Shown here piece after piece: positions 24,815 through 37,216 of a stretch of 64,000 bases of DNA (positions are counted from its first letter, which is position 1; each line of letters begins with the position of its first letter). The notes beneath the pieces are model-generated. The model did not search any database. It saw only the letters and a program-made list of their open reading frames with translations, and had not been told where the DNA came from. Location of the stretch: assembly GCF_001625215.2 (NCBI RefSeq), contig NC_030389.2, forward strand, positions 33,531,454 to 33,595,453, given 5' to 3'. The DNA is from Daucus carota subsp. sativus. Its lineage: Eukaryota; Streptophyta; Magnoliopsida; Apiales; Apiaceae. The translations under genes were made by a program, and so were the position numbers.

Positions 24815-25625
24815 TTTAAGGTTATTCCAGTGGTACCCCCACTTGTGAAGAGAACATACACATTTAATTCAATAGCTAAATCAGTTGAATATATTTTTAT
24901 TTTCGATCATTTTTTAACTGGTTGGTGGCAGTACAAAAAAATGTTATTTTGATCGCTTATTCCAACCGATTTTAGTATCGATGAATTCCGATCATCAATT
25001 TTAAAATTTCAAAAATTTTTGACCGGATTTATATATATTTGACTATAAATAAACCGCTTTTCATACCGTAAAAAGCAGGTGCAATGATAAAAGATTAAAA
25101 TCATACTGAAGAACAGGTGCATGGAAGTCGTTTTTATTGCAAACAAAGAGAGATGTGACGCGAGACGGGACAGATATAATTGAGGTCAAATACCTTCGGA
25201 AATGTGTTGCACCATATTATTCGGAATTATCATTTGGTTTCAGTTTGATGAATAAATTAATTATCTTGGTTTGGTTTTGAAAAACAGTAATTTGATTCCG
25301 TTTGATTTTAAATCAAACACCGAACTGACCCTCCAGAACATCATAAGCTTCTTATTCAACATTAGGAACATGGTCCCTGTTAGACATGCATCATTTTAAA
25401 AAAATATCTAAAATGTGTTAAACAGATGCTTTGTTTGATGTCCTGAACAAAAATTAGAATAATAGATAGAAATAAAAATTTGAACAGTGTCTTAAGAATA
25501 TGCCCTACTCACTAGGACATCCTTTATCCGTCTCGTTTTTTAGGTTATCCAACTCAAGTCGCATTTTAATTTTACTAATAAAATATTATTATTATTTTCT
25601 TCAGTACTTATCATTCAAAAATAAT

Positions 25626-25863
25626 CCTCTCTCTGTCCCAATGAATTGTATACGCTACTTTTTGGCACGTTTTTTAATACTTTTTTAAAGTATAGTTCCA
25701 CAATATTTTTAAAAATTTTCTTTTTTTGAATAAAAATTTAATGTTTAAATCTTTTATTCAAAAAAAGAAATATTTAAAAAAAACATTATGTAACTATACT
25801 TGATCGGAGTCTCGAAATGCATGCAAATAATGAAACGTATGCATCTCACCCGGACGGAAGGAG
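25626..25863. mobile_element. Stowaway-like MITE
   Basis: The left end is cctctctctgtcccaat, and the right end cggacggaaggag is followed by TA. The interior has the shared arm sequence with cgtatgcat-like matches. The ends are partly eroded. Confidence 0.5.
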
Positions 25864-26251
25864 TAATACATAACACTAGGATTAAAATGATAAAAATGAT
25901 AGTAGTATCTTAAATTGACTGAGACAGCAACATAGGGGCATACCGGCGTCCTTTAAACAAGTAGGGCTGGCTCTGATAATTTTTTTTTAAAAAAAAGTAG
26001 GGTTGGCAATATATTGTAGCCGCCGGTGGATGATTGTATTTGTGCCAGATGCGGTGTCTTCACTGCGCCACTTGTAGTTAACGCGTTTCGTTCGTTTTCT
26101 GCTTGCTATATTGACTCTTCTCCGGTGTTGTGCAATTTTAATTTTTAAATCACGTTTTGTTTGACATCTCTTAAATTAAGACAATTTCTACTGCTATTAC
26201 GTACAGGACACAAGAACGTGTTCCTAATTGTCATCTCCATCTTCCTAGGCA

Positions 26252-27526
26252 GGCTCCCTTGCATTTATAACCAGTTTGAACGTAAAGTTTTCAAAACTAA
26301 CCAACCTACGTTCAACTTTTCAAAACCAACCAGTCTAATTCAATATAACTCACACATGTTGGTTTATTGGAATTGATGGTCGCCCCTGACAAGGGCGACC
26401 TCTACTGTAGGGTTTATGAAATAAATTACAATGATCTAGTGGGTGACTATCTGATCAGCTGCAGACACATATAATTCTTTTGGATTATTATTTTTATTAA
26501 TTCTGATTTTTTTTATTATATTAAAATATTTTTATTTCTATTTTTTTTATTAAATTCCACTATTTTTAAAAAAAATCTGATTATTACTTATAATATTTTA
26601 CAAATATTAAATATTCGAATTATATTTACAAATAGGGTAAACATAATAAACAAAATTGAAAAAATAATATTTGTAAAAAAAGAAAATATTTGTAAAATAA
26701 TATTGTTATAATCAGAATATACAAATATTATTGTTATAATCGGAATTTACAAATATTATTGCTATAATCGGAATTTACAAATATTCGAATTCTTTTTTTA
26801 CAAATATTATTGTTTAATATTTACAAATATTAAATATTCGAATTATATTTACGTATAGGGTAAAAATAATAATAAACGAAATCGATAAAAAGAGAAAATA
26901 TTTGTAAAAAAAGAAAATATGTGTAAAATAATATTGTTATAATCGGAATTTACAAATATTATTGTTATAATCAGAATTTACAAAAATTATTGTTGTAATC
27001 GAAATTTACAAATATTCTATACGTTACTCCTATTTCCTATGAAATAAGTTACTCCTATTTAGTTCTATACGTTTATTATTCGGTGACATGTGTTTTAATA
27101 TTTTATAAAATATAATTATAACCTATTTTTAAATTATTTTTTTGTGAACAAAATTTTGATAGTTAAATTTTTATTTTAAAAAGTCTTAAAAAAATTGATA
27201 GGAGGAGGATCAGTGCGTGTCACATTCATGCAAGGGGGAGAGTACTAATTCGAATAACTAAGTTGATGACTTGATGCTAAACAAGCTGGGGCCTGGGATA
27301 GAGTGGTTGTATTAATATGAGTCTGCATGGGTCGCTCTTGCTAGGGGCGACCAGTACTTTAAGAAAGGTTACAATGGAGGTCGCCCTTGGCAAGGGCGAC
27401 CCTTACTGCCAAAGAAAATTAACTTGGGTCGCCTTATATTTAGACTGGTTAGTTTTGAAAAGTTGAACGTAGGCTGGTTAGTTTTGAAAACTTTACGTTC
27501 AAACTGGTTAGTTTTGTGAGGGAGCC
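26252..27526. mobile_element. Mutator-like non-autonomous element
   Basis: Terminal inverted repeats of about 85 bp begin GGCTCCCT and include aaccagtttgaacgtaaag. A 9-bp target duplication tcctaggca lies at 26243-26251 and 27527-27535. Long repeats with a 9-bp duplication are typical of Mutator. The related segment near 30780 lacks the insert. The interior (26580-27010) holds repeats of a tttacaaatattattg type. Hairpins made of ggtcgcc...ggcgacc lie near both ends. No MURA-type frame is seen. Confidence 0.88.
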
Positions 27527-27606
27527 TCCTAGGCAAGTGTTCCAATTTAAAGAGAGAAGTACTTAGGGGACAACTTGTTTATTTCATTAAAGTTCAGAAA
27601 AATGTA

Positions 27607-27857
27607 CTCCCTCCGTCCCCCTGAGTTGTATACATTGGGGGACGGGGACGCGACACGGACTTTAATGCTCCTGCAAAGTGTAGTTGTGCAATTTATTTTT
27701 AAAATTTTTCTTTTCTGAATTAAAGTTTAGATGTTATATTTTTATACAGAAAAAGAAAATCTCAAAAATAAGTTACGGAACTATATTTTATAAGAGCATT
27801 GAAATGCGTGTCGAACAGTTAAAAAGAAACGTATAGAATTAAATGGGACAGAGGGAG
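27607..27857. mobile_element. Stowaway MITE with empty site in the window
   Basis: CTCCCTCCGTCCCC is at the left and its near-complement gggacagagggag at the right, flanked by TA on both sides. At about 30857 the paralogous segment reads aaaatgtaattgattt, which is exactly this locus with one TA and no element. Confidence 0.85.
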
Positions 27858-28040
27858 TAATTGATTTGACTGCAATATTTTGTGTGTAAATTTATCTTAA
27901 TTTAAATTCAAACAAATATGTATTCTATATGAAAAAAGATAAAATGTTTTAAATGAAAAAAAATATTCTCTCTATCCCATTTAATTCAATACCATTTTTT
28001 TTCAACTTCTCGACACGCATTTCAATGCTCTTATATTTTA

Positions 28041-28380
28041 GTGCCTGTTTGGCAATAGCCACTTCTGCCTTTTTAGATAAGAAGCCGACTTCTACTTTTT
28101 TTTCATCCGTTTATGTAAAAAGCTAGAAACACTTATAAAAAATTGAGTGGGTGTTTGAGCCGGGCTTTAAACTCAACTTCTGGAGTTATAAGTTAGAAGT
28201 ACTTATTTGTACCGTTTGTGTGAAAAAGTCAAGAAGTTTTTATACAAAGCTAAGAGTGATAGCTTTTTTTCTGAGAATATCTATTTCTTTACCAAAATGT
28301 TTAATCACTTATAAGTTTTAATTTACTTCTCATTTTTAATCTATTTCCTTATTTTAGGCATGTAGCACCTTTTTTTTTTT
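28041..28380. mobile_element. MITE fragments with tgtttgg ends
   Basis: Two adjacent starts, gtgcctgtttggcaatag (28041) and gagtgggtgtttgagccggg (about 28144), open AT-rich blocks with gttataagtta and aaaaagtcaagaag segments. The same blocks occur at 59301-59555 and in part at 45340-45595. They resemble Tourist- or hAT-like MITEs; which of these is not settled. Confidence 0.45.
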
Positions 28381-28672
28381 GCTTAGTCAAAAATGGTTGG
28401 AAATATGCAAACTCTTAAAATGATTGGAAATTTACGGCACTTTGCGCACAATGAGAACAATCATATGTATAAAGACAGAATGAATAAAAGTCCTTCATAT
28501 GCTTAGTCAAGAATAGGCAATTGAATTAAGAGGAGAAGCACTAACCACATCTTGCGAGTTGTGATTAATTAATTAGACCAGCAACCTTGTTTTTTAAGGT
28601 TCTCCGTATTTTTACTTTGGTCTCCTCCGACTTGGTTGACTCGAGAATACATAATTTACGAGTAATTACGAC

Positions 28673-28680
28673 TATAAATA
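28673..28680 (+). promoter_or_regulatory. TATA box of PLAC8 gene D
   Basis: TATAAATA lies 113 bp before the start codon, in a context matching that of gene E. Confidence 0.65.
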
Positions 28681-28785
28681 GCCATATCCAACAGCACTAC
28701 CAAACATATCATTCCATCATCCATTTCTACTTCATCTTACTCAGTATAACATCAAGCAGCTAGGTTTTACCTTCAAATATTTAAC

Positions 28786-29742
28786 ATGAATCCTGCTTCC
28801 AACCCGAATGCTCAGTACTCGTCGAATGCTCCTACCTCGTGGTCCACCGGCCTCTTCGACTGCTTCTCCGATGTTCCTAACTGTACTAGCACTGATCTCT
28901 ACTATGTTCTTCGTTCAATTTTATGCCAGACACTTTGCAGAAGTGCTTTAAGAATAACTATATGAATTGATAGCATATCGAATTGAATGAAAAAAATTCT
29001 GTCTTTTTTTTCCAGGTTGCCTAACATGTTGGTGCCCCTGCATTACTTTCGGACAAATTGCTGAGATCGTCGATAAGGGATCATCTAGTAAGTTTATCTA
29101 TGAATAACACCTTTTATAATGAAAATACTAGCATTGCACAGTTTAAAAATCGCAGAATAATTGTTCTCCTTATCCTCTACAATTTTTTACACAATATTAT
29201 TTTGCATATTGTACGTAGAATCGCTCCCTTTTTTATTACATAAACTGCAGATTCCATTTCTTAATTAATTTTATCAATTGCAGCTTGTACTACAACCGGA
29301 GCTTTGTATGCACTACTAGCGTTTGTAACAGGGTGTCCATGCTGTTATTCATGCTGTTATCGTACTAAGATGCGAAACCAGTACATGTTGAAAGAAAGCC
29401 CTTGTGCGGATTTCTTAGTTCATTGTTGTTGCGAGGCATGTGCATTGTGTCAAGAACACCGTGAGCTTCGCATCCGTGGTTATGACATGTCTCTTGGTAA
29501 GCTTTTCAAGTACCATCTAAGCTTTTCTACGTATATTTAGATTGCGTTCACTTGGATAGAATAGAATGACGGGAGAATGGAATGCAAAGTAAATGCAATC
29601 TTATAATTGTTCATTATAGTTTAAGTTATCTGTACTAAAGGATGGTGTATACATATATTGTTCAGGGTGGGAAGGAAACATGGAAAAACAAAACCGCGCA
29701 GTGGCGATGGCACCAAAATTCGAAGGAGGAATGAACAGATGA
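28786..29742 (+). CDS. PLAC8-domain protein, PCR-like (gene D)
   Basis: Exons 28786-28882, 29016-29087, 29284-29496 and 29666-29742 give 152 residues. All introns are GT-AG and phase 1. Order of parts: a variable N-terminus starting [37 protein letters not shown] at residues 33-41; [13 protein letters not shown]; a hydrophobic segment [11 protein letters not shown] leading to a Cys cluster; [10 protein letters not shown] at 109-118; [15 protein letters not shown]; and the end GGMNR. This matches the full pattern of plant PCR proteins, which form membrane complexes and move Zn or Cd out of cells; the exact substrate here is unknown. With genes E and F it forms a close subgroup. Confidence 0.93.
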
Positions 29743-30170
29743 AGTTAAAAACGCCAATGCATTGTCTCCGAACTTCATTATTTGTGCTTGATTTCTGCAT
29801 ATGATACGTAAAATAAACACTGTTTGTATTAATTTTTTTCTATAGAGTAAATGTGATATATTATCGTATATTTACACACTTGTAAAACTTCATTATTTAA
29901 ACTTCTTCTGTGCATAAAACGTAGTACAGTCCAGAAACACTGTTGTTATATTCTTTTCCGTTGTAATTTAAGGTAGATTTACTGTCTAGTTCTGAAATTT
30001 ATTTTTTTGTAAACTAAAATTTCATATTTTAAATTTATTTGTAAATATAAAATTTTAAAAATAAATAATGTAGCTATGTTGTTAATAAATACTAAATTGT
30101 ATGTTCAAAATTAACGAGCTAATCTAATTTGGGATGGAAGGAGTGTTAAAACATGTCAATAAAATTTCGA
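29743..30170. other. 3' flank of gene D
   Basis: AT-rich with no gene seen. It presumably contains the 3' UTR and polyadenylation site of gene D. Confidence 0.4.
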
Positions 30171-31377
30171 TATCTTAAACAAAAATTTAGAACAATAGAT
30201 AAAAATAAAAGTCTGAACAATGTCCTAAGAATGCCCTATTCACCAGGACATCTTTTAGATCCGTTTTGTTTTTAAGATTACTCCACTCAAGTCTCATTTA
30301 ATTTTAATAATAAATATTACTATTACTATTTTCTGCACTTATACTCTAAATAATATATAAAACTGAGATTAAAATGAATGTATAAAAATGATATCTTAAA
30401 TTGTCGGAGACAGCAAAATATTGTAGCCATTTAAAGGGCATACCGGCGTCCTTTAAACAAGTAGGGCTGGCTCTGATAATTAAAAAAAAAATAATAATAA
30501 ATAAAAAAGAAGAAAAATAATAAAAAATTAGTAGGGTTGGCAAATGGCAATATATTGTAGCCGCCAGTGGATGATTGTGCCAGATGCGGTGTCTTCACTG
30601 CGCCACTTGTAGTTAACGCGCGTTTCGTTCGCTTTCGGCTTGCTATATTATCGACTCTTCTCCAGTGTTGTGCAATTTTCATTTTTATATCACGTTTTGT
30701 TTGACATCTCTTAAATTAAGACAATTTCTACTGCTATAACGTACAGGACAAGAACGTGTTTCTAATTGTCATCTCCATCTTCCAAGCAGGCAAGTGTTCA
30801 TTTAAATAGAGAAGTATTTAGGGGACAACTTGTTTATATCATTAAAATTCAGAAGAAAAATGTAATTGATTTAACTGCAATATTTTGTGTGTAAATTACT
30901 AAATTTATCTGAATTTAAATTGAAACATATATGTATTCTATATGAAAAAAATTGAAATGTTCAAAATGAAAAGAGTTCAAAGATACTCCCTCTGTCCCAT
31001 TTAATTTTAAACTTTTTTTTTTAAAATTTCTTGACACGCATTTCAATTCTCTTATAAAATATAGTTCCATAACTTATTTTTATGTGAATAAAAATTTAAC
31101 ATCAATTTTTATTTAGAAAAAAATAAATATAAATTATATAACTATATTTTACTTAAACACTAAAGTTCGTGCCGCGTACCCGTCCCCCAATATATACTAT
31201 ATACAGGGAGGGGACAGAGAGAGCAACAAATATACAAACTTTTAAAATGATTCGAAATATATAGAATTTTGCACATAATGAGAACAATCATATCACACAC
31301 ATATATAAAGACAGAATGAATAAAAATCTTTCTTAATACTTAGTCAAGAATAAACAATTGAATTAAGAGGAGAAGCA
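30170..31377 (+). repeat. Orphan copy 2 of the gene D upstream segment
   Basis: It matches 25437-28546 without the Mutator-like and Stowaway insertions. It stops at aagaggagaagcact, where the CACTA-like fragment begins; the matching TATA box and PLAC8 exons are missing. It looks like a duplicated promoter segment cut off by later insertions. Confidence 0.7.
30986..31223. mobile_element. Stowaway-like MITE in orphan copy
   Basis: The left end CTCCCTCTGTCCCATTTAAT follows TA, and the right end ggggacagagagag is eroded. A truncated counterpart starts at about 27968 in the paralogous segment, so this insertion is older than the duplication. Confidence 0.6.
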
Positions 31378-31783
31378 CTGTGGGATCTATTGTCACGTCA
31401 GCAAAATGGATCCAGCAGTGGGGCTCACTGTCATGTCATCATTACGAGTCCATCAGTGGGGCCCGCTGCCACGTAAGCATGTAGGACTCACTGCTACGTC
31501 AGCAGAATGAGTCCGGCTGTGGGGCTCATTGTCACGTCAGCATGTGGAACCCACTGTCACGTCATCTAGGATGGTTCCAGAATTGTGTTTTGCAATGACT
31601 CTATTCCAACTTCAATGCAACATCAAAATACGATATTGCAATAAATCCTAATGCAACGGTAATGACTCATATAGTGCAACGACATTTGAGTGTTTTTGCA
31701 GAAGACTAAAAGGTAATGGTCTACTGCAATATTTTCCTTGCAACACTAAAAAAGTATTGCTTATTAGCACTTATTGTGTAGTA
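31378..31783. mobile_element. CACTA-related fragment with short tandem repeats
   Basis: At 31385-31565 there are about five imperfect units of 33-38 bp carrying gtcacgtcagc and gtggggctcact. After that come scattered gcaac motifs and an end reading attgtgtagt. Both the gcaac motifs and the gtgggcccca-like segments also occur near the right end of the CACTA element at 37.5-37.9 kb. The left terminus is not clear. Confidence 0.5.
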
Positions 31784-32458
31784 TTTAAATCATATAATTT
31801 ATAGTTGCTTTATGTGATCAAGTTATTATCCAGTTATACCGATGGCTTTGGTAAATGGAGTTGAAGGATTAGGTACAGGTTGGAAAACATCTGTGCGGAG
31901 CTACAATATAAGAGACATTGTTAAAATTATAACACTGTTGATAGTAAAGCATGACAAGAAGCAAATGAAACCATGATACAAATAGGTTGAAATCATTCTT
32001 GATGATTGCCCAAAAATATACTTATATTTATATGAGGGGAAAATTTTTTGTGTCTTCAAAAATAAAAGAGAGTCATCCTTTTATAAAAGCTAAAACTTAT
32101 AACTCCGAGAATAACCAGAAGTCACTATTATTTCAAGGAGGTAATGAGTCTCCAAAACGTAAAGTCTCAAACTGAAGAGTTTAAAGATTTTTCTTTTAAA
32201 ACAAACTTTAAGAAATAAAATTTATATTAATTCTAACATTCCCCCACCTGCAAAAAAAAAAATGATAGTTTCATGGGCAAAGAATAGTCGATTTCTTAAG
32301 CATCAATGTCTTGTGGACTTGAATTGATACCGGTGCATACATTCATGCCTCACAAGCATGTGAGGTAGAAAGTCTTTGAACCTTTCACGGTAGTTAGTGA
32401 AAACATATTTGCGCACTTAAACCTTTCTCAAATCAAAAGGTGATTTTGTAATTTATTT
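31784..32458. other. Spacer between CACTA-related fragment and CACTA element
   Basis: No gene is seen. It is AT-rich with short low-quality frames only. Confidence 0.4.
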
Positions 32459-32879
32459 CACTACGCCATAAAAGGCCTATCGCAACGCGACCTTTGTAAA
32501 TGTTGCTAAAAAATGTTACCTTAGCTACACTACTTTCACCCTTCCGCAACATAATATTTTTCATGTTAGCTTAGCCAAAAAGGGGATGTTGCCTTTGTTA
32601 GAAAGTGTTTAAGGGTGCAACATGGAGACAAATATGTTAGCTTAAGCTATTAAAAGGTGAAAATAATATTTTAACTTAAAATTAAAGAAAAAAGTAATTA
32701 CTTGTATTAAAAATAAAAATAGAAGTTATGTAATAATATAAAATAAAAATATAAAAAATTATATAAAATATTAAATAATTTAATAGGTGAATGATTTTAT
32801 TTTAAATAATAAATATATGTTTATTTATTTAAAAAGTAAAATAAAATGTAAACAAAAAAATAAAATATAAACTAAATAT

Positions 32880-33515
32880 ATGTATATATGTTTATTTGAA
32901 CAAGCGGGCGTGGTTCCCGGTGAAATCAGACAAGCAGCGGGACTTTGTTTCACTAACACCCCGCCCCATTTTTTCACTTCCTTTTCCACTCACACTCAGT
33001 CATCTCTCTCATTTTCCACACAGTCCTCTCTCGCTCTTCACCCCCACATCTCGTCTCTCCCTCTCTCTTTTCACCCCCCACAGTCGCCTCTCTCTCTTTT
33101 CACCGTGTCTCTCTCGTCGCTCTGGTCTCTCTGGTCTCTCATCAGCACATCTCTCTCATCTCAGGTTTGGATTTCAAGTTAGGGCATGGTTTGAGGGCTC
33201 GATGCTTTGATACTCCTAACTAGGGGTTTCTCTCTTTAAATCAGGGCTTCATTTCTTTATTTTCTTCCATTTACAGGTCTTTCTTCTTTTAAACTACATC
33301 TAATCGTACTTTATCTTTGATTTCAGGTATTTTCAGCGGAGGCTTTGCATTTGGAATTAGGTATGGTGGCTTTGATTTAATTTTTTTCATCTGTATATAG
33401 TGGGGGCTGTTAATCTAACTCTATTTTCTATTTTCAGGGCTTCTTCGGTTGATTTTAAGGATTTCATTTAAAGGATTTAAAATTAGGGTTTCAGTTTAAA
33501 GATTTTGCTACAGGT
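32880..33515 (+). other. Leader region of the CACTA gene
   Basis: A pyrimidine-rich stretch full of ctctctc (33000-33165) is followed by short exon-like pieces bounded by cag and gta. One piece at about 33439-33513 ends gctacag/gtatct and lacks any ATG. This looks like a multi-intron 5' UTR. The transcription start was not located. Confidence 0.45.
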
Positions 33516-34098
33516 ATCTCCCTCTCTGCTTCAACATTTTTGAGTTTTTGGGTTTGTTTTTGTTGTTATTTGTTTTTATTAGGGAAGTTATCTGATTTTT
33601 GATTTTATTAGGGGTTTGGAATTGCATTTTATGAATTTTTGTTGTTTTCATTTTGTGGCATTTGTTATTTGTTGCATTTTGTAGTTAATATTTGTTACTA
33701 GTTAACATTTGATTGATATTTTGTGGTAAGTGTATGTGTCCAGGACTTGTTATTAAATATTTATGCTTGAAATAGGTTGTTCTGGTGACCAGTTATGACT
33801 CTGTTTTGTGGTTTCTATATGTATGCTCTGTTTATAGCTTAAAAAATTTGACAATTAAGAGTAGCTGGTGTTGATTCTCTGTTGAACATTTGTATATTTT
33901 TGTGCTCTGCTGCCATACATGTAAGATTCCATTGTAGATATTGTGAGCTAGTTGGTTAGATGCCATAACATATTATCTTGGCTCATAAACTCTATGTATA
34001 CTCTATATATAACTTAAGGGAATTGCGATAAATTTCTATGTATGACTTACCTGATTAAAAGAATATTGTTGTTAATGATTTGTAACTTGTTTACATAG

Positions 34099-37000
34099 AG
34101 ACAGGAAAGCTTTTTAAATGGAAGTTGGTAACTTGTGATTCTGATTTGTCATCATTAATTGAGAAAACTGGTGATGGTGAATACATTGATTTTTATGTGG
34201 ACAACGTTATTGATAACGATGTCCAGCCTATTAAACAAATGCAGCCACATGTAGTGATAAGGCCAAGGCATAATCTACTTCAAGGTTTGCACTCTTTAAT
34301 TGTGTTTTACATATTATTTAGGTGTCTTTTTATTTCAGCATATATATAACCTCTTTTGTTAAATTTAACCATTTTGTAGCTAAAAAACCTGTCAAACGTA
34401 AGTTTGTTACGGCTCATCAGCTACAACAGCAGCACAGGAACAAGAAGGCAAACCTAGGGATTCCGGACAAACTTCCAAAAGTGGGTACTCGCAAGTCTCC
34501 AAGACTAGACAAGCTTGAAAATTACAATGAGGCCACCAGTAAGTCGGCAAGTGCGAGGAGGAAGTTGGATTTGCAAAATCCACCACACGAGGATGAAACC
34601 ATGGGAGAGAATGTTACTGAGGTTAACAAAGACATCTTCATGAATTTTGTTGAATATTACTTTTTTCTGTTAAATGGGTGCACATGCATATTTTGTTGAA
34701 TATTACTCATTTTTATGGTCTTGTGCAGGGTACAAACCTACCTCCTCCCCCACCCTTGACAGAGTATGAAGTTCAGAGAGCTATAAGGATCCAAAAGAAT
34801 AATGAAGTTTATTATGCTCTGAATTTACCTGTGCTATCAGCTGGACTTAAAAAAGCTGAATCGAAGGACAAACAAAAAGAAAAGATGCGGGATGGGAGTG
34901 AAGATTATGATCCAGCACAGGATGATGGTAGCGATGCTGCTGGATCAGTGTCTCCACCAAAGGTCTGTATTTTTTAGAGTCGAATTTTATGGTTTCAAGC
35001 ATTATAATTATAAATTAATTATTTGGGATATATGCCCCTGTATTTTGCAGGGAAAGAAGAAAGAAAGTAAAAAAAAGCTTGTCATGGGACGTGGACCAAC
35101 AACACGTTCTCGAGCCAATGTTGGAAGCAAGACAACTGAGGATGGAAGCGATAAGGAACCGACGCATCATTCGGTACAACCAACAACAGTTGCAAATCCA
35201 TTAATTGAGATACCCCAAGCAAATGATGGAAATGGTTCAATGACTGCTTTTTTGGCTCTCCGGAAACGCCAACAAGAGGAAGCTAAAAAGGAAAAAGAAG
35301 AAAAAGAAAAGCTCGAAAAAGAAAGAGTTGAAAAGAAAAAAGCTCTTGCAGATGCAAGTAAAAAGGTTGTTCAAGAATCTATGCCTGAAATAGAAGAGGG
35401 CGATGAAGAAGGTAAGCAATTCCTATTTTATTTTATTTCTCGATATAAGTTTTTCAAGTTTGAGTACATTTCTTTGTTGAATGATAGGAGATACAAGAAA
35501 CACATTGCTTATTCATGATCTCAGTATGATAAATTATGGAATTTTTTTTAAAAATATTCTTTAATATCTCTAGTTAAACATGATAACTGTTATAATTCAA
35601 CTTAGAGTAGTTAAAATTAAAGATCCCCATTTTGAATTTTTTCAACAGCTTATAACTCTTATTAGCTCTACTTAAACATGATAACTCTTATAATACATCT
35701 GCTGAAATTTGATTAGAAGTTGTAGTTCCATACCGCCCAAGAGGAAAGACAAGAATGGATAAAGTTCATACAAGAAGTTTTGAGCAGAGAATTGTGATTG
35801 GGATGAATGAGCTGGGCCAACCCATAACAGAAAATGACAAGGTACTCTCTGAGCTGAGTAGCTTTTTGGGAACACTGGCCAAGCGATGTGTGCCATTGAC
35901 TTATGTAACTTGGCGCAAAGTTCCTAAAAATTTGAAGGAAACTATGTGGAATTATGTCAAGGTAATTATTGTTGAATATATCAATATTTTCTTGTTCTTT
36001 TTATTAGTAATGCATAATTCAAAGCAGTATGAATTAGGAACATCAATTAGTTAATTTTCATTTTGATTGGCTTATAGAAATGTTAGGTGATGATAAATTT
36101 AATTAGAGAATGTGAATTATATGAGTAGTTCGATAAAGTAATTCTTATTAATATTTGCAAGGCCCGCTATATTATTCCCGATGAACTGGAAAGTTGGGCA
36201 ATTGAGACAATTCATGCATCCTGGAGGGGGTATAAGTGTCGAACTAAGGCAGCGCATTATACAGCTTTTGAAACTGATGAAATTAGGCTACAAAATAGGC
36301 CTGATGATATTCCACTTGAGAGGTTCAAATTGCTGTTGGAATATTGGAATGATGAAAGTATTCAGGTATACTTGTGATTTTAGGCACTAAATATTGTCTT
36401 GGGAACATAGTATAAGTTGCTCAACTTTCGTTTAATTTTTTGTAGGATAAAGCCAGGAAAAATTCAAATAGCCGCAAGTCATATACCGAGACTCACACTC
36501 TTGGTCCTAAAAGTATCGCACAGCTTCGACACAAAATGGTATATGGTCATCTAATTTAAATTAATGATTTCTGGCTTTCTTGTTCGATAATTTATGTCTC
36601 GTATAATCTATTTTTGTAGAAAAAGAATGCCCCAGATGAGTCTGAACCATGTGATGCAGAGGTTTTTGTGAAAACTCGGACTCGTGATGCAGGACGCAAG
36701 TACAAGACCAGTACTAAAACAATGAAAAAGAAAATTGTAAGTATTTAACTTAATCAGTTACACATAATATTTGCCCTTTCAGTTTTCTCTGTTTTGCATT
36801 TGCTCGTTTATGTTCATGTTATTGTACTTTTGTAGGATAAAATTAACAAAAAAATCAATTCCGGGGAGGCTGCTGATGAAATGCTTTTGGATAAAGAGCA
36901 TGGCCCGACTTGGCTCTTAGGGAGATGCAAGAAGCCGCAAAAACTATCAGCTGCTGCTCCAACGGATACATATGTCAAAGAATTGACAACAAAAATTAAG

Positions 37001-37216
37001 GAAAGCCTTGCTGCTGAAGTCGAGAAAAAAGTGAAGAAAATCCAAGAAGAGGTAGATGAGCAGGTAAACAGGAAGGTGCAACAAAATTTGGCATCGGTCC
37101 TTAAAAAACTTGGTGAAGCAAACCCCAACATCACAATTGATGTTACAGAGCTGTGTGCACATGTGGCCAGTGACAATGACGATGGCACACCAATGACTAA
37201 AGGCACCAGCTTCTAG
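34099..37216 (+). CDS. Ptta/En/Spm-type (transposase_24) protein of the CACTA element
   Basis: Coding exons: 34099?-34284, 34380-34621, 34729-34962, 35051-35411, 35717-35961, 36162-36365, 36446-36538, 36620-36736 and 36836-37216. All introns are GT-AG and all phases agree. From the first in-frame ATG (34239) this gives 640 residues; the true start is unsettled because the frame is open upstream of it to the acceptor, and an ATG at 34118 is in another frame. Features in order: basic, Lys/Arg-rich N-terminal part; charged coiled coil with EEAKKEKEEKEKLEKERVEK; core with YVTWRKVPKNLKETMW, WAIETIHASWRGYKCRTK, FKLLLEYWNDESIQ, and SYTETHTLGPKSIAQ, which is the family signature; and a second coiled coil near the end. 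Such proteins are thought to bind element DNA with the main transposase. The frame has no stops, which is unusual in so old a block. Confidence 0.82.

Larger units (their letters stand above)
23447..25430. other. Intergenic stretch downstream of gene C with small MITEs
   Basis: No gene is seen. It holds an inverted-repeat element at about 24187-24354, a Stowaway-like copy at 24572-24814, and a lone Stowaway-like half end at about 23767. The rest is AT-rich. Confidence 0.5.
25437..28546 (+). repeat. Upstream segment of gene D, copy 1 of a segmental duplication
   Basis: Blocks here match 30170-31377 in order: the aggacatcctttatcc area, the cggcgtcctttaaacaagta area, tttgacatctcttaaatta, and ggggacaacttgttta, ending near aagaggagaagcact. 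Copy 1 is longer because a Mutator-like element (26252-27526), a Stowaway element (27607-27857) and a further MITE entered it. A weaker third copy of parts of it lies at about 44900-45330, upstream of gene E. Confidence 0.7.

Noticed and set aside
31385-31565. Possible CRISPR-like array
   Set aside because: The 33-38 bp units are contiguous and imperfect, without unique spacers, and lie in a plant transposon block.
33000-33210. Two frames rich in Ser, Leu and Pro
   Set aside because: They arise from the ctctc-rich leader of the CACTA gene, and neither joins the downstream exons in frame.
34118-34138. ATG at 34118 as start of the CACTA protein
   Set aside because: It is followed by a stop after six codons and is in a different frame from the exon.
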